Source of the DNA: Rhodanobacter sp.
GTDB lineage: Bacteria; Pseudomonadota; Gammaproteobacteria; Xanthomonadales; Rhodanobacteraceae
DNA: 64,000 nt
Direction: 5' to 3'
Assembly (NCBI GenBank): GCA_024711345.1
Contig: JANJTA010000005.1
Coordinates: 1 to 64,000, forward strand
The position numbers and the translations under genes were made by a program. The notes below the pieces were generated by a model. That model was not told where the DNA came from. It saw only the letters and a list, made by a program, of their open reading frames with translations, and did not search any database. Shown one piece after another: positions 25,005 through 34,517 of this stretch. The first letter of the stretch is position 1. Each line of letters begins with the position of its first letter.

Positions 25005-26389
25005 GCGCGCCGATCCGCTGCCTGGCCCTGCTCGGCCTGCTCCTCGCCGCATCGGCGCAGGCCGCCGACGCTGCCGACGCCGCGCTGGTGCAGCGCGGCC
25101 AGTACCTCGCCACCGCGGGCGACTGCGTGGCCTGCCATACCGCGCCCGGCGGCCAGCCGTACGCCGGCGGGCTGACCGTGCCCACGCCGGTCGGCGCCAT
25201 CGTCAGCACCAACATCACGCCGTCGACCAGCGCCGGCATCGGCCGCTACACGCAGCAGCAGTTCAGCGATGCCGTGCGCAAGGGCATCCGCGCCGATGGC
25301 GCCCACCTGTATCCGGCAATGCCGTACACGTCGTATGCGCAGGTCACCGACGACGACGTGCGCGCGCTGTACGCGTACTTCATGCATGGCGTGGCGCCGG
25401 TGGACCGCAAACCGGCGCCGACCCGGCTGCCGTTCCCGTTCAACCTGCGCTGGTCGATGGCGGCGTGGAACGCGCTGTTCCTCGACGACAAGCCGTTCAC
25501 GCCCGAGCCGGGCAAGGGCGCCGCCTGGAACCGCGGCGCCTACCTGGTGCGCGGGCTGGCCCACTGCGGCACCTGCCACACGCCGCGCAACCTGCTGATG
25601 GCCGAACGGCCCTCGCGCGAACTGGCCGGCGGCATGGTCGGCAGCTGGCTGGCGCCGAACATCACCGCCGACGCGCACAGCGGCATTGGCGGCTGGAGCG
25701 AACAGGCGCTGGTCGACTACCTGCGCCTCGGCCACGCCCGCGGCAAGGCGCAGGCCGCCGGGCCGATGGCCGAGGCGGTCGAGCACAGCCTGCAGCAGCT
25801 CGAACCGGCCGACCTGCAGGCGATCGCCACCTACCTGAAGACGGTGCCGGCCCAACGCCACCCGGCCGACACCCGGGCCGTCGACAGCTGGGGTGCGGCG
25901 TTCGACGGGATCGCCGACCAGCGCGGCACCGCGCTGGCCGATGACGCAGGGTTGTGGAGCGGCGCGCAGCTCTACGACGCGCACTGCGCCAGCTGCCACC
26001 AGGCCAGCGGCGAAGGCAGCTTCGATGGTGGCCTGCCGTCGCTGTTCCACAACACCGCCACCGGCCGCGCCGACACCAGCAATCTGGTGCTGGTGATCCT
26101 CGACGGCATTCGCTGGACCGACGCGTCCGGCGTGCGCATGCCGGGGTTCGCGCAGGCGCTGTCCGACCATCAGGTCGCCACCCTGGCCAACTACCTGACG
26201 CTGCGCTACGGCAACCCCACCGCACGGGTCACCGCGACGCAGGCCGCCAACCTGCGCGCCGGCGGCGCGCCATCGCACCTGGTCGCGCTGGCGCGGCTGG
26301 CGATGGTCGTGGTGGCGGTGCTGATCCTCGCCATCCTCGTCCTGTGGCACCGGCGCCGGCGGCGCCGGGCCTCTTCCGGCCAGGCCTGA
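25001..26389 (+). CDS. Tri-heme cytochrome c subunit of the sugar dehydrogenase
   Basis: A 462-residue protein with a cleavable signal (LALLGLLLAASAQAAD) and three CXXCH heme sites: CVACH near 42, CGTCH near 189 and CASCH near 329. A hydrophobic C-terminal anchor (ARLAMVVVAVLILAILVLW) ends in a basic tail, tethering it to the inner membrane. It would carry electrons from the FAD/[3Fe-4S] subunit to ubiquinone or an oxidase. The order small subunit, GMC subunit, cytochrome is the standard dehydrogenase operon. Confidence 0.92.
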   Translation: MSAPIRCLALLGLLLAASAQAADAADAALVQRGQYLATAGDCVACHTAPGGQPYAGGLTVPTPVGAIVSTNITPSTSAGIGRYTQQQFSDAVRKGIRADGAHLYPAMPYTSYAQVTDDDVRALYAYFMHGVAPVDRKPAPTRLPFPFNLRWSMAAWNALFLDDKPFTPEPGKGAAWNRGAYLVRGLAHCGTCHTPRNLLMAERPSRELAGGMVGSWLAPNITADAHSGIGGWSEQALVDYLRLGHARGKAQAAGPMAEAVEHSLQQLEPADLQAIATYLKTVPAQRHPADTRAVDSWGAAFDGIADQRGTALADDAGLWSGAQLYDAHCASCHQASGEGSFDGGLPSLFHNTATGRADTSNLVLVILDGIRWTDASGVRMPGFAQALSDHQVATLANYLTLRYGNPTARVTATQAANLRAGGAPSHLVALARLAMVVVAVLILAILVLWHRRRRRRASSGQA

Positions 26390-26394
26390 CCCTC

Positions 26395-27714
26395 ATGCGC
26401 AAGTCCTCCTGCACGATCCCCGGCCTGGCGCTCTGCGGCGTGTTGTGGCTGTGCATGCCGCCGGTCATGGCCCAACAGGCCAGCGACGGCGGCTGGCTTA
26501 CCCGGTCCACGCTGACCGGCGACTGGGGCGGCACGCGCACGCGGCTGCAGGACGACGGCGTCACCCTGCGCGCGCACTGGACCACCGAAAGCGCGGGCAA
26601 CCTCTCCGGCGGCCGGCGGCAGACCGCGCGCTATACCCAGCAACTCGATGCCGGCGCCGACTTCGACCTCGACAAGCTGTGGGGCGTGCCGGACGCGAAG
26701 ATCCAGTTCACCGTCACCGACCGCCGCGGCCGCAGCCTCAGCAACGACGCGCTGGGCAACCAGTTCTCGGTGCAGGAGCTCTACGGCGCCGGGCAGAACT
26801 TCCGCCTGGCCGAGCTGAACTGGCAGCAGGATTTCCTCGACCACCGGGTCTTCCTGCAGCTGGGCTGGTCGCCGGTGGGCGACGACTTCGCGCGGCTGCC
26901 GGCGTTCTGCAATTTCCAGAACGGCATCATCTGCGGCCACGCCAACGCGATGACCACCAACAGCGGCGCGCACAACTTCCCCACCGCGCAATGGGGCGGC
27001 CACCTCAAGTGGCACGTCACACCGGGTTTCTACGCCAACGTCGGTGCCTATCTGAACAACCCCAACGCCGGCAACAGGGACCAGGGCTGGAACCTCAGCC
27101 TCAAGCATCACGGCGTGTTCGTGCCGGTCGAACTGGGTTGGTCCAGCGGCTACGGCGCCGGCCAGCTGCCCGCCGACCTCAAGCTCGGCGCGTACTACAA
27201 CACCGCCGGCACGCCCGACGTCCATACCGACGCCAACGGCCAGAGCGCCGGGCTTACCGGCGCCGCCTTCCTGCAGCACAACGGCCGCTCCGGCGGGTAC
27301 GTCATCGCCGATCGCATGGTCTACCGCGAAGGCCCCGCCACCAACCGCGGCCTGACCTTGGGGCTCATGGCCGGCGTGGGCGACAAGGCGACCGCACGCT
27401 TCCGCGACTTCTGGGTCATCGGCGGCCACTACCAGGGCACCTTCGCCGGCCGCGACCACGACGTGATCTCGTTCATGGTCGCCAGCGGCCGCACCAATCC
27501 GCGCCTGACCCGCTACCAGCGCGACCGCAATCGGGCGGCGCCCGGCAGCGTCGGCATCCAGCGCTACGAAAGCGTCGCCGAGATCGACTACGGCGCCAGG
27601 ATCACCCCCTGGCTGACCTTGCGTCCCAACCTGCAATACGTGATCCACCCCGGCGGCACCGGCGACATCCCCGATGCCTTCGTGATCGGCTTGTACACGC
27701 AGGTGACGTTCTGA
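26395..27714 (+). CDS. Carbohydrate-selective porin, OprB family
   Basis: A 439-residue outer-membrane porin with a signal peptide ending VMAQQ. The mature start LTGDWGGTRTRLQDDGVTL is the OprB signature, and the C-terminus ends in phenylalanine (YTQVTF) as expected for a Bam substrate. OprB porins admit glucose and other sugars. It starts 5 bases after the cytochrome stop, so uptake through the outer membrane and periplasmic oxidation by the adjacent dehydrogenase are coexpressed. This co-location is common in direct-oxidation pathways. Confidence 0.92.
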   Translation: MRKSSCTIPGLALCGVLWLCMPPVMAQQASDGGWLTRSTLTGDWGGTRTRLQDDGVTLRAHWTTESAGNLSGGRRQTARYTQQLDAGADFDLDKLWGVPDAKIQFTVTDRRGRSLSNDALGNQFSVQELYGAGQNFRLAELNWQQDFLDHRVFLQLGWSPVGDDFARLPAFCNFQNGIICGHANAMTTNSGAHNFPTAQWGGHLKWHVTPGFYANVGAYLNNPNAGNRDQGWNLSLKHHGVFVPVELGWSSGYGAGQLPADLKLGAYYNTAGTPDVHTDANGQSAGLTGAAFLQHNGRSGGYVIADRMVYREGPATNRGLTLGLMAGVGDKATARFRDFWVIGGHYQGTFAGRDHDVISFMVASGRTNPRLTRYQRDRNRAAPGSVGIQRYESVAEIDYGARITPWLTLRPNLQYVIHPGGTGDIPDAFVIGLYTQVTF

Positions 27715-27728
27715 GGCAGCGTCCGCAT

Positions 27729-27749
27729 GCCCGGCGTCACGCGCCGGGC
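27729..27749. terminator. Hairpin between convergent oprB-like and urea transporter genes
   Basis: Arms GCCCGGCG and CGCCGGGC (8 bp, loop TCACG) lie between the two convergent genes and overlap the urea transporter stop. No T-run is present; a bidirectional terminator is possible. Confidence 0.35.
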
Positions 27750-28729
27750 GCGGGACGCAAGCCCGGAAAGGCCGGCCCCGCCAACACGAACAGCCACACC
27801 ACCAGCACGAACGGCAACGTGAGCGCCGGCATGCCCAGCGGCTCCAGTGCCGCGGAAACGGCAGCGAACACCACCGCCGTGACGATGGCCGCCAGCAAGG
27901 TGTAGGCAGCCGACGCCCTGTCCCACGCGAAGAACACACTGCCCAGGGCGACCGCCGTCAGCACGCTGTTGAAGCCGAACGCGCCGGCGCGGATGGCCGG
28001 CTCCGCCGCGCCCAGGCCCCACGCCACCAGCAGACCGGTCAGCGACCCCAGCAAAGCCATGGCGAAGGCCCGGCGCGAGCTGACCAGCAGGCCGACGGCA
28101 AACAGCACGCCGGTGATCACGCTGCCCTGGAAGAACACCTGCGCCACGCCATTGAACAAACCCTCCACCACCGTCGCGGCGGTCACGGTGCCCTCGACGA
28201 TCGCTGGCGCCCTTGGCAGGCCCGCGGTCGGCAGCACGTGCGTGGAATGCAGCCGCCCAAACCGCGCACAGGCCAGCAGGAAGCACAACGCGGTAAACAC
28301 GAACGGCGCGGTGAGTACCGGCATCCCCCACGCCTCGAACAGACGCAGCATCGCCGCCATCAGTACCGTGGTGCAGGCGGCGGCCAGGATCACGTAAGCC
28401 CAGGTCAGCGCGTCCGGCTGCAGGAAGTAGATCACCGCGATCGCCACCAGCGCGCCGTTGAATCCGAACAGGCCATCCCGCACCAGGACGGGTTTCGCGC
28501 CGAGCGCGATGGCCACGAGCGTGCTGACAAGCGTGCCGACCAGCACCGCGCAGCCGAACAGGACGGAGTTGCAGAAGATGCCGAGCAGGAACAGCGCGCC
28601 CGCATAGCTGTTGTTCTGCAGCATGACCTGGCCGATGCCGCGCATGACCGTATCCAGCAATCGCAGCAGATTCGACACCGGTGCCTGGCCGTCGGGCACC
28701 AGGCCGGTCGAGGAGAACCGCACGGACAT
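27737..28729 (-). CDS. Urea transporter (UT/Yut family)
   Basis: A 330-residue inner-membrane channel protein with about ten hydrophobic segments in two related halves. The repeated signatures LVRDGLFGFNGALVAIA and IRAGAFGFNSVLTAVALG are the paired selectivity-filter loops of UT proteins, and the helix after each half has MPVLTAPFVFTAL or MPALTLPFVLVVW. ATG 28729 starts MSVRFSSTG. No urease genes are in the window. Next to glnA, amtB and glnK it fits a nitrogen-scavenging cluster. It is convergent with the OprB gene and has its own upstream region. Confidence 0.88.
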   Translation of the reverse strand: MSVRFSSTGLVPDGQAPVSNLLRLLDTVMRGIGQVMLQNNSYAGALFLLGIFCNSVLFGCAVLVGTLVSTLVAIALGAKPVLVRDGLFGFNGALVAIAVIYFLQPDALTWAYVILAAACTTVLMAAMLRLFEAWGMPVLTAPFVFTALCFLLACARFGRLHSTHVLPTAGLPRAPAIVEGTVTAATVVEGLFNGVAQVFFQGSVITGVLFAVGLLVSSRRAFAMALLGSLTGLLVAWGLGAAEPAIRAGAFGFNSVLTAVALGSVFFAWDRASAAYTLLAAIVTAVVFAAVSAALEPLGMPALTLPFVLVVWLFVLAGPAFPGLRPAPGA

Positions 28730-28854
28730 GGATGAAACTCCGCAGGTGGAAACGCATCCTAGCGGGACTCTCCGGGAACTGCCTTCGTGCGCGTCCCTCC
28801 CGCGATGGCTTTCGGGCTTCCCCAACTCCCGCTTGGCGACTGGACGCACCAACG

Positions 28855-28880
28855 ACAACGGGCGCCAAGGCGCCCGTTGT
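28855..28880 (-). terminator. Terminator hairpin downstream of glnA
   Basis: Twelve-base perfect arms ACAACGGGCGCC and GGCGCCCGTTGT with a two-base centre lie 21 bases after the glnA stop on its transcript. The T-run is poor, but stem strength and position suit transcription end. Confidence 0.65.
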
Positions 28881-28901
28881 CTGCATCACATGACGGCCCG
28901 C

Positions 28902-30311
28902 TCAGAGCGAGTAGTACATCTGGAATTCCAGCGGATGCGTGCTGGCGCGATACCTGGTGACTTCCTTCATCTTCACCTCGATGTAGGCATCGATGAAGTC
29001 GTCGGTGAACACGCCGCCGGCCTTGAGGAACTCGCGGTCCTTGTCCAGCGCCTCCAGCGCGGCGTCCAGGCTGGAGCACACCTGCGGGATGTTCTTCTCT
29101 TCTTCCGGCGGCAGGTCGTACAGGTCCTTGTCGGCCGGCGCGCCCGGGTCGATCTTGTTGAGGATGCCGTCCAGGCCGGCCATCATCAGCGCGGTGAACA
29201 CCAGGTAGCCGGAGTTCATCGGGTCGGGGAAGCGCACCTCGATGCGGCGGCCCTTGGGGCTGGCCACGTACGGGATGCGGCAGCTCGCCGAGCGGTTGCG
29301 CGCGGAGTACGCCAGCATCACCGGCGCCTCGAAGCCCGGCACCAGGCGCTTGTAGCTGTTGGTGGTGGAGTTGGCGAACGCGTTGATCGCGCGCGCGTGC
29401 TTGAAGATGCCGCCGATGTACCACAGCGCGGTCTGGCTCAGGCCACCGTAGAGGTCGCCGGCGAACAGGTTCTCGCCGTTCTTGGCCAGCGACTGGTGCA
29501 CGTGCATGCCCGAGCCGTTGTCGCCGACCAGCGGCTTGGGCATGAAGGTGACGGTCTTGCCGTTCTGGTGCGCCACGTTCTTGATGACGTACTTCATCGT
29601 CATCAGTTCGTCGGCCTTCTTCACCAGCGTGTTGAACTTCACGCCGATCTCGCACTGGCCGGCGTTGGCCACCTCGTGGTGGTGCACCTCGACCTTCTGG
29701 CCCAGCGATTCGAGCACCTTGCACATGTCCGCGCGCAGGTCGCCGAGCGAATCGACCGGGCTGACCGGGAAGTAGCCGCCCTTCACGCCGGGGCGGTGGC
29801 CGCTGTTGTTGCCGTCGTACTTGTAGCGCGACGACCACGCCGCTTCCTCGGAGCCGATCTCGTAGAACACGCGGCCCGGATCGTTCTGCCAGCGCACCGA
29901 GTCGAAGATGAAGAACTCCGGCTCGGGGCCGAAGAACGCGGTGTCGGCGATGCCGGTGGACTTCAGGTACGCCTCGCCGCGCTTGGCGATCGAACGCGGG
30001 TCGCGGCCGTAGGCCTGCATGGTCGACGGCTCCAGCACGTCGCAATGCAGGATCAGCTGGGTGTGCGAGCTGAACGGGTCGAGGTGGGCGGTGTCCGGGT
30101 CGGGCAGCAGGATCATGTCCGACTCGTTGATGCCCTTCCAGCCGGTGATCGAGGAGCCGTCGAACATCTTGCCGTCCTCGAAGGTCGACTCGTCGATCGC
30201 GTGGGCCGGGAAGGTGACGTGGTGGTGCACGCCGAGCATGTCGGCGAAACGGAAGTCGACGAACTCGACCTCGTGTTCCTGGATCAGGTCGAGCACTTTG
30301 TTGGCGGACAT
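28902..30311 (-). CDS. glnA: Glutamine synthetase type I
   Basis: A 469-residue GSI-type enzyme that condenses ammonia and glutamate with ATP. Signatures include [29 protein letters not shown] and [19 protein letters not shown], plus the [14 protein letters not shown]/ammonia site. [16 protein letters not shown] contains the adenylylation tyrosine at about Y398, so activity is probably controlled by GlnE. The sigma-54 promoter at 30346-30362 lies just upstream, consistent with NtrC control. The ATG starts [17 protein letters not shown]. The short gap to the hairpin at 28855 ends the transcript. Confidence 0.97.
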   Translation of the reverse strand: MSANKVLDLIQEHEVEFVDFRFADMLGVHHHVTFPAHAIDESTFEDGKMFDGSSITGWKGINESDMILLPDPDTAHLDPFSSHTQLILHCDVLEPSTMQAYGRDPRSIAKRGEAYLKSTGIADTAFFGPEPEFFIFDSVRWQNDPGRVFYEIGSEEAAWSSRYKYDGNNSGHRPGVKGGYFPVSPVDSLGDLRADMCKVLESLGQKVEVHHHEVANAGQCEIGVKFNTLVKKADELMTMKYVIKNVAHQNGKTVTFMPKPLVGDNGSGMHVHQSLAKNGENLFAGDLYGGLSQTALWYIGGIFKHARAINAFANSTTNSYKRLVPGFEAPVMLAYSARNRSASCRIPYVASPKGRRIEVRFPDPMNSGYLVFTALMMAGLDGILNKIDPGAPADKDLYDLPPEEEKNIPQVCSSLDAALEALDKDREFLKAGGVFTDDFIDAYIEVKMKEVTRYRASTHPLEFQMYYSL

Positions 30312-30345
30312 GGAACAACCTCGGCGATGATGGTGAGCTGGCTTC

Positions 30346-30362
30346 AGCAAGGCCCGTGCCAA
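30346..30362 (-). promoter_or_regulatory. Sigma-54 promoter of glnA
   Basis: On the minus strand the sequence reads TTGGCACGGGCCTTGCT, matching the -24/-12 consensus TGGCACG-N4-TTGCW exactly. The -12 element is about 35 bases from the glnA ATG, giving a leader of roughly 24 bases. A possible weak NtrC-type site GCGC-N7-GTGC sits at 30366-30380. Confidence 0.85.
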
Positions 30363-30430
30363 TGGGCGCAGCCATGGTGCGGCAAGGGCCGGCGGACATT
30401 CCGGTTGCCCCGGGGGCGGTCAGGAAGAAA

Positions 30431-30469
30431 CATGCTGGTGCAACGTGGATTTCACGTTGCACCAGCATG
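30431..30469 (-). terminator. Perfect 17-bp hairpin ending the glnK-amtB transcript
   Basis: Arms CATGCTGGTGCAACGTG and CACGTTGCACCAGCATG surround a five-base loop; on the minus strand the stem is followed by TTTCTTCC. It lies 32 bases beyond the amtB stop and 70-107 bases upstream of the glnA sigma-54 element. The arms also contain GCACCAGCATG, like half an NtrC site, so a double role as terminator and enhancer is conceivable. Confidence 0.75.
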
Positions 30470-30500
30470 AGTCATTCAATCAGGCCGCGCGAAGCCCCGC

Positions 30501-31820
30501 TCAGCCATCGTAAGCGCTTTCGCCGTGGGAGGTAATGTCCAGCCCCTCGCGCTCGGCCTCGTAGGGGACGCGCAGCCCGAACACCGCCTTCACCAGCAGG
30601 TAGCCCAGCACCGACACCACCCCGCTCCACAGCACGGTCACGCCCACGCCCAGCGCCTGCACGCCCAGCTGGCGGAGCACCGCATAGTCCGCTCCGCCGG
30701 TGCCGCCCAGCCCGGGCGCGGTGAACACGCCGGTCAGCAGCGCGCCGACGATGCCGCCGACGCCATGCACGCCGAACACGTCCAGCGCGTCGTCCGCATG
30801 CAGCCGCTTCTTCAGTCCGCTCACGCCCCACACGCAGCACACGCTGACCAACGCGCCGATCACCACCGCGCCGAGCGGCCCCACCGTGCCGCAGGCCGGG
30901 GTGATGCCGACCAGTCCGGCCACCGCACCGGAGGCGCCGCCTACCATCGACGCGTGCCCGCGCCGCGCCGCCTCCACCGCCAGCCAGGCCAGCACCGCCG
31001 CCGCGGTGGCCAGCAAGGTATTGAGGAAGGCCAGCGCCGCGCCCGCGTTCGCCTCCAGGTTGGAACCGGCGTTGAAGCCGAACCAGCCCACCCACAGCAG
31101 CGCCGCGCCGACCATGGTGAAGGTCACGTTGTGCGGCTTCATCGGCTCGCGGCCGAAGCCCAGCCGGGGCCCGACCAGCCAGGCGCCGACCAGGCCGGCC
31201 ACGCCGGCGTTGATGTGCACCACCGTGCCGCCGGCAAAATCCAGCGCGCCCAGCGCAAACAGGAAGCCGTGCGGCCCGGCCCACACCATGTGCGCGATCG
31301 GCAGGTAGGCGAAGCTGAACCAGAGCGCGGCGAACAGCAGCACCGCGCGAAAGCGCATGCGCTCGGCCAGCGCGCCCACGATCAGCGCCCCGGTGATGCC
31401 GGCGAAGGTGGCCTGGAACGCCACGAACACGTATTCCGGCAGCGCCACGCCGGCAGTAAACGTCGCCGCCAGCGTGTCCTTCGCCACGCCATGCAGGAAC
31501 AGCTTGTGGAAGTTGCCGATCACCGCGCCATCGCCGCCGAACGCCAGGCTGTAGCCGTACGCCACCCACAGCAGCAGCAGCAGCGAGAACACCGTCAGCA
31601 CCTGCAGCAGCACCGACAGCACGTTCTTCGAGCGCACCAGGCCGCCGTAGAACAGCGCCAGCCCCGGTACCGTCATCAGCAGCACCAGCAAGGTGGAGGT
31701 GAGCATCCACGCCACGTCGCCCTTGTCGACTACGGGCACGGGCGCGGCCGCGTGCAGCAGCGGCGTGGCCAGCAGCAGCAGACCCGCGGCGATGGCGCGG
31801 GGAAGGCCGGACTTTTTCAT
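30501..31820 (-). CDS. amtB: Ammonium transporter AmtB
   Basis: A 439-residue Amt/Rh-family channel with a cleavable signal (AIAAGLLLLATPLLHAA) and eleven expected membrane segments. FYGGLVRSKNVLSVLLQ, FAGGTVVHINAGVAGLVGA (first pore histidine) and DVFGVHGVGGIVGALLTG (second pore histidine) are the family signatures. It conducts ammonia or ammonium into the cytoplasm and is blocked by GlnK. It begins 21 bases after glnK in the same operon, under the sigma-54 promoter at 32320-32335. The C-terminal tail (YEAEREGLDITSHGESAY) is the conserved GlnK-interaction tail. Confidence 0.96.
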   Translation of the reverse strand: MKKSGLPRAIAAGLLLLATPLLHAAAPVPVVDKGDVAWMLTSTLLVLLMTVPGLALFYGGLVRSKNVLSVLLQVLTVFSLLLLLWVAYGYSLAFGGDGAVIGNFHKLFLHGVAKDTLAATFTAGVALPEYVFVAFQATFAGITGALIVGALAERMRFRAVLLFAALWFSFAYLPIAHMVWAGPHGFLFALGALDFAGGTVVHINAGVAGLVGAWLVGPRLGFGREPMKPHNVTFTMVGAALLWVGWFGFNAGSNLEANAGAALAFLNTLLATAAAVLAWLAVEAARRGHASMVGGASGAVAGLVGITPACGTVGPLGAVVIGALVSVCCVWGVSGLKKRLHADDALDVFGVHGVGGIVGALLTGVFTAPGLGGTGGADYAVLRQLGVQALGVGVTVLWSGVVSVLGYLLVKAVFGLRVPYEAEREGLDITSHGESAYDG

Positions 31821-31841
31821 GTGAGACCTCACGGGCGGCGA

Positions 31842-32396
<555 letters not shown>

Positions 32397-32431
32397 TTAG
32401 CACCATCCGCACCCGTTGGCGCGGCCGGTTT

Positions 32432-32446
32432 GCACTGTTGCAGTGC
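32432..32446. promoter_or_regulatory. Predicted NtrC-binding palindrome
   Basis: GCACTGTTGCAGTGC fits the NtrC pattern GCAC-N7-GTGC. It lies about 100-125 bases upstream of the glnK sigma-54 element, the usual enhancer distance. It also lies 126 bases before uppP. Confidence 0.65.
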
Positions 32447-32571
32447 GCGCGCCGCGGCGGCCCGCTCAGCTTGCAGCCATCTGGCGCGGGGGCAAAACCC
32501 GTAAGCTATGGCGTTTCACGCCGGCGATCCGCTTGACGGCGTCCCACTCCGCCCGCCAACGGACCCGCCCC

Positions 32572-33369
32572 GTGACCGACCTGCTCCGCGTCATCCTGCT
32601 CGGCATCATCGAAGGCATCACCGAATTCCTGCCGATCTCCTCCACCGGCCACCTGCTGATCGCCGAGCAGTTCGGCCTGGGCGCACGCTCGGACCTGTTC
32701 AACATCGGCATCCAGGCCGGCGCGATCCTGGCGGTCACGCTGATCTACTGGCGACGCATCTGGCAGCTACTGACCCAGTGGCGCGACGCGGCCAACCGCG
32801 ACTACCTGCTGAAACTGACGGTGGCGTTCCTGATCACCTCGGTGCTCGGCTTCGTCGCGGTGAAGCTGGGCTTCAAGCTGCCGGAAACAGTGGCCCCGGT
32901 GGCCTGGGCGCTGGTGATCGGCGGCCTGTGGATGATCGCCGCCGAGCGGCTGGCCGCGCGCCAGCCGGAGCGCAGCGCGGTGACCTGGAAGGTGGCGATC
33001 CTGGTCGGCATCGCGCAGATGGTCGCCGGCATCTTCCCCGGCACCTCGCGTTCGGCCGCGACGATCTTCGCGGCGCTGCTGTTCGGCACCAACAATCGCG
33101 CGGCGGCCACCGAGTTCGCCTTCCTGGTCGGCATCCCCACGATGTACGCGGCGACCGGCTACGAGTTGCTGAAGGTGGTGAAGGGCGGCGGTGCCGCGCA
33201 CGAGGACTGGACCGCGCTGGTGGTGGGCTTCGCGGTTTCGGCGGTGGTCGCCTTCATTGCGGTGAAGTGGCTGCTCGGCTACATCCGCAGCCACACCTTC
33301 ACCCCCTTCGCGCTCTACCGCATCGCGCTCGGCGTGGGCCTGCTGTGGCTGGTGCCGGTGGGCGCCTGA
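32572..33369 (+). CDS. uppP: Undecaprenyl-diphosphatase (BacA family)
   Basis: A 265-residue inner-membrane enzyme that converts undecaprenyl pyrophosphate to the monophosphate, recycling the lipid carrier for peptidoglycan and the polysaccharide made by the locus at the left. EGITEFLPISSTGHLLIAE and IFPGTSRSAATIFAALLFG are the two conserved catalytic loops. GTG 32572 is chosen because the family begins near MTDLLRVILLGIIEG, and it gives the usual length. The upstream 391 bases are shared with the divergent glnK promoter. Confidence 0.95.
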   Translation: MTDLLRVILLGIIEGITEFLPISSTGHLLIAEQFGLGARSDLFNIGIQAGAILAVTLIYWRRIWQLLTQWRDAANRDYLLKLTVAFLITSVLGFVAVKLGFKLPETVAPVAWALVIGGLWMIAAERLAARQPERSAVTWKVAILVGIAQMVAGIFPGTSRSAATIFAALLFGTNNRAAATEFAFLVGIPTMYAATGYELLKVVKGGGAAHEDWTALVVGFAVSAVVAFIAVKWLLGYIRSHTFTPFALYRIALGVGLLWLVPVGA

Positions 33370-33411
33370 GCCCGCCGGAGCCGGACACGCAGCCACCGGC
33401 AGGCACGGTGT

Positions 33412-34374
33412 CTATGCCGCTTCGACCAGCGCTTCCTGGCGCAGCGGTTTCGGCACGGCTTTCGACGTGGCGACCGTGCACTGGTTGGTGCGCTCGAACA
33501 GCTCGCGCACCCACTCGATGAAGGCCTGCACGCGGGCCGACAGGTGGCGCTTCTGCGGGTAGACGATCCACACCGGCTTGCCGGTCGAGCGGGTGTCGGT
33601 CATCACCAGTTCGAGCATGCCCTTGTCGAGCAGGCAGGCGGCCATCATGCGCGGCATCTGGGTCAGCCCCAGGCCGGCGGCCACGGCCTGCAGCACCGAT
33701 TCGCCATCGTTGATCAGCATGTGCGCGTCGATGTCCACGCTCACCTGCCCGCCCGGCGTGTCGAACTGCCACTGGCGCGGACGGCCGTTCGGGTAGACGT
33801 AGTTGATGCAGCGGTGGTCCTTCAGGTCCTCGATGCTGCGCGGCGCGCCGTGCTTGCGCAGGTACTCGGGCGAGGCGCACACCACGTTGCTGAGGTAGCC
33901 GATCTTGCGCGCGATCAGGCTGGAATCCTCCAGCTGGCCGACGCGGATCGCACAGTCCAGGCCTTCGCCGTTGAGATCCGCCGGCGAGTCGCTCATCGAC
34001 AGTTCCAGCCGGATGTCCGGGTAGCGCTGCTCGAACTCGCTCAGCCGCGGGATCACCGCGGCGCGGCCCACCGACAGCGAGATGCCCACGCGCAGCTTGC
34101 CGGTCGGCTTGCTGTTGGCGAAGTTCAGCGCCTCGGTGGCCTCGGCCAGGTCGGCGAGGATCTCCTTGCAGCGCGCGTGGAACGAGGCGCCGTCGTCGGT
34201 CAGCCGCAGCGAGCGGGTGGAACGGAACAGCAGCCGCGCGCCGAGCTGGGCTTCCAGCCGCGACACGGCCCGGCTGACCCCGGACGGGGTCATGCCCAGC
34301 TTGTTGGCGGCGGCGGCGAAGCTCTTGGCCTCGACCACGCGGACGAAGGTCGAAATGGCGGAAAAGTCTTCCAT
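33412..34374 (-). CDS. LysR-family transcriptional regulator (CrgA-like), next to an RND operon
   Basis: A 320-residue LysR protein. The N-terminal helix-turn-helix is in ISTFVRVVEAKSFAAAANKL and MTPSGVSRAVSRLEAQLG. The effector domain begins near residue 90 (GKLRVGISLSVGRAAVIPRL). ATG 34374 is selected by family alignment. It is divergent from a MexE/MexF-type operon with 143 bases between, so it probably regulates that pump and itself in response to a small ligand, as MexT or related regulators do. The ligand is unknown. Confidence 0.9.
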   Translation of the reverse strand: MEDFSAISTFVRVVEAKSFAAAANKLGMTPSGVSRAVSRLEAQLGARLLFRSTRSLRLTDDGASFHARCKEILADLAEATEALNFANSKPTGKLRVGISLSVGRAAVIPRLSEFEQRYPDIRLELSMSDSPADLNGEGLDCAIRVGQLEDSSLIARKIGYLSNVVCASPEYLRKHGAPRSIEDLKDHRCINYVYPNGRPRQWQFDTPGGQVSVDIDAHMLINDGESVLQAVAAGLGLTQMPRMMAACLLDKGMLELVMTDTRSTGKPVWIVYPQKRHLSARVQAFIEWVRELFERTNQCTVATSKAVPKPLRQEALVEAA

Positions 34375-34517
34375 TGTTTCAATTCCTCGTCGATTCGTGA
34401 CTGCGGCGCACGAGTGTAGTGCGCGGGAAACGGATTTTCTATACCGGAAAGTACACCTATTCTCTCGACCCTCGCCGGGTTCCCCCTCCCCGGCCCACAA
34501 GGTGTTGGGAGCGCACG
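34375..34517. promoter_or_regulatory. Divergent promoter region of LysR gene and RND operon
   Basis: This 143-base gap contains an AT-richer stretch (about 34430-34465), unlike its GC-rich surroundings, where promoters and a LysR T-N11-A site would be expected. No palindrome is convincing enough to name as the operator. Confidence 0.5.

Noticed and set aside
30366-30380. GCGC-N7-GTGC as a main NtrC enhancer for glnA
   Set aside because: It abuts the -24 element, far too close for an enhancer; at most a minor site.
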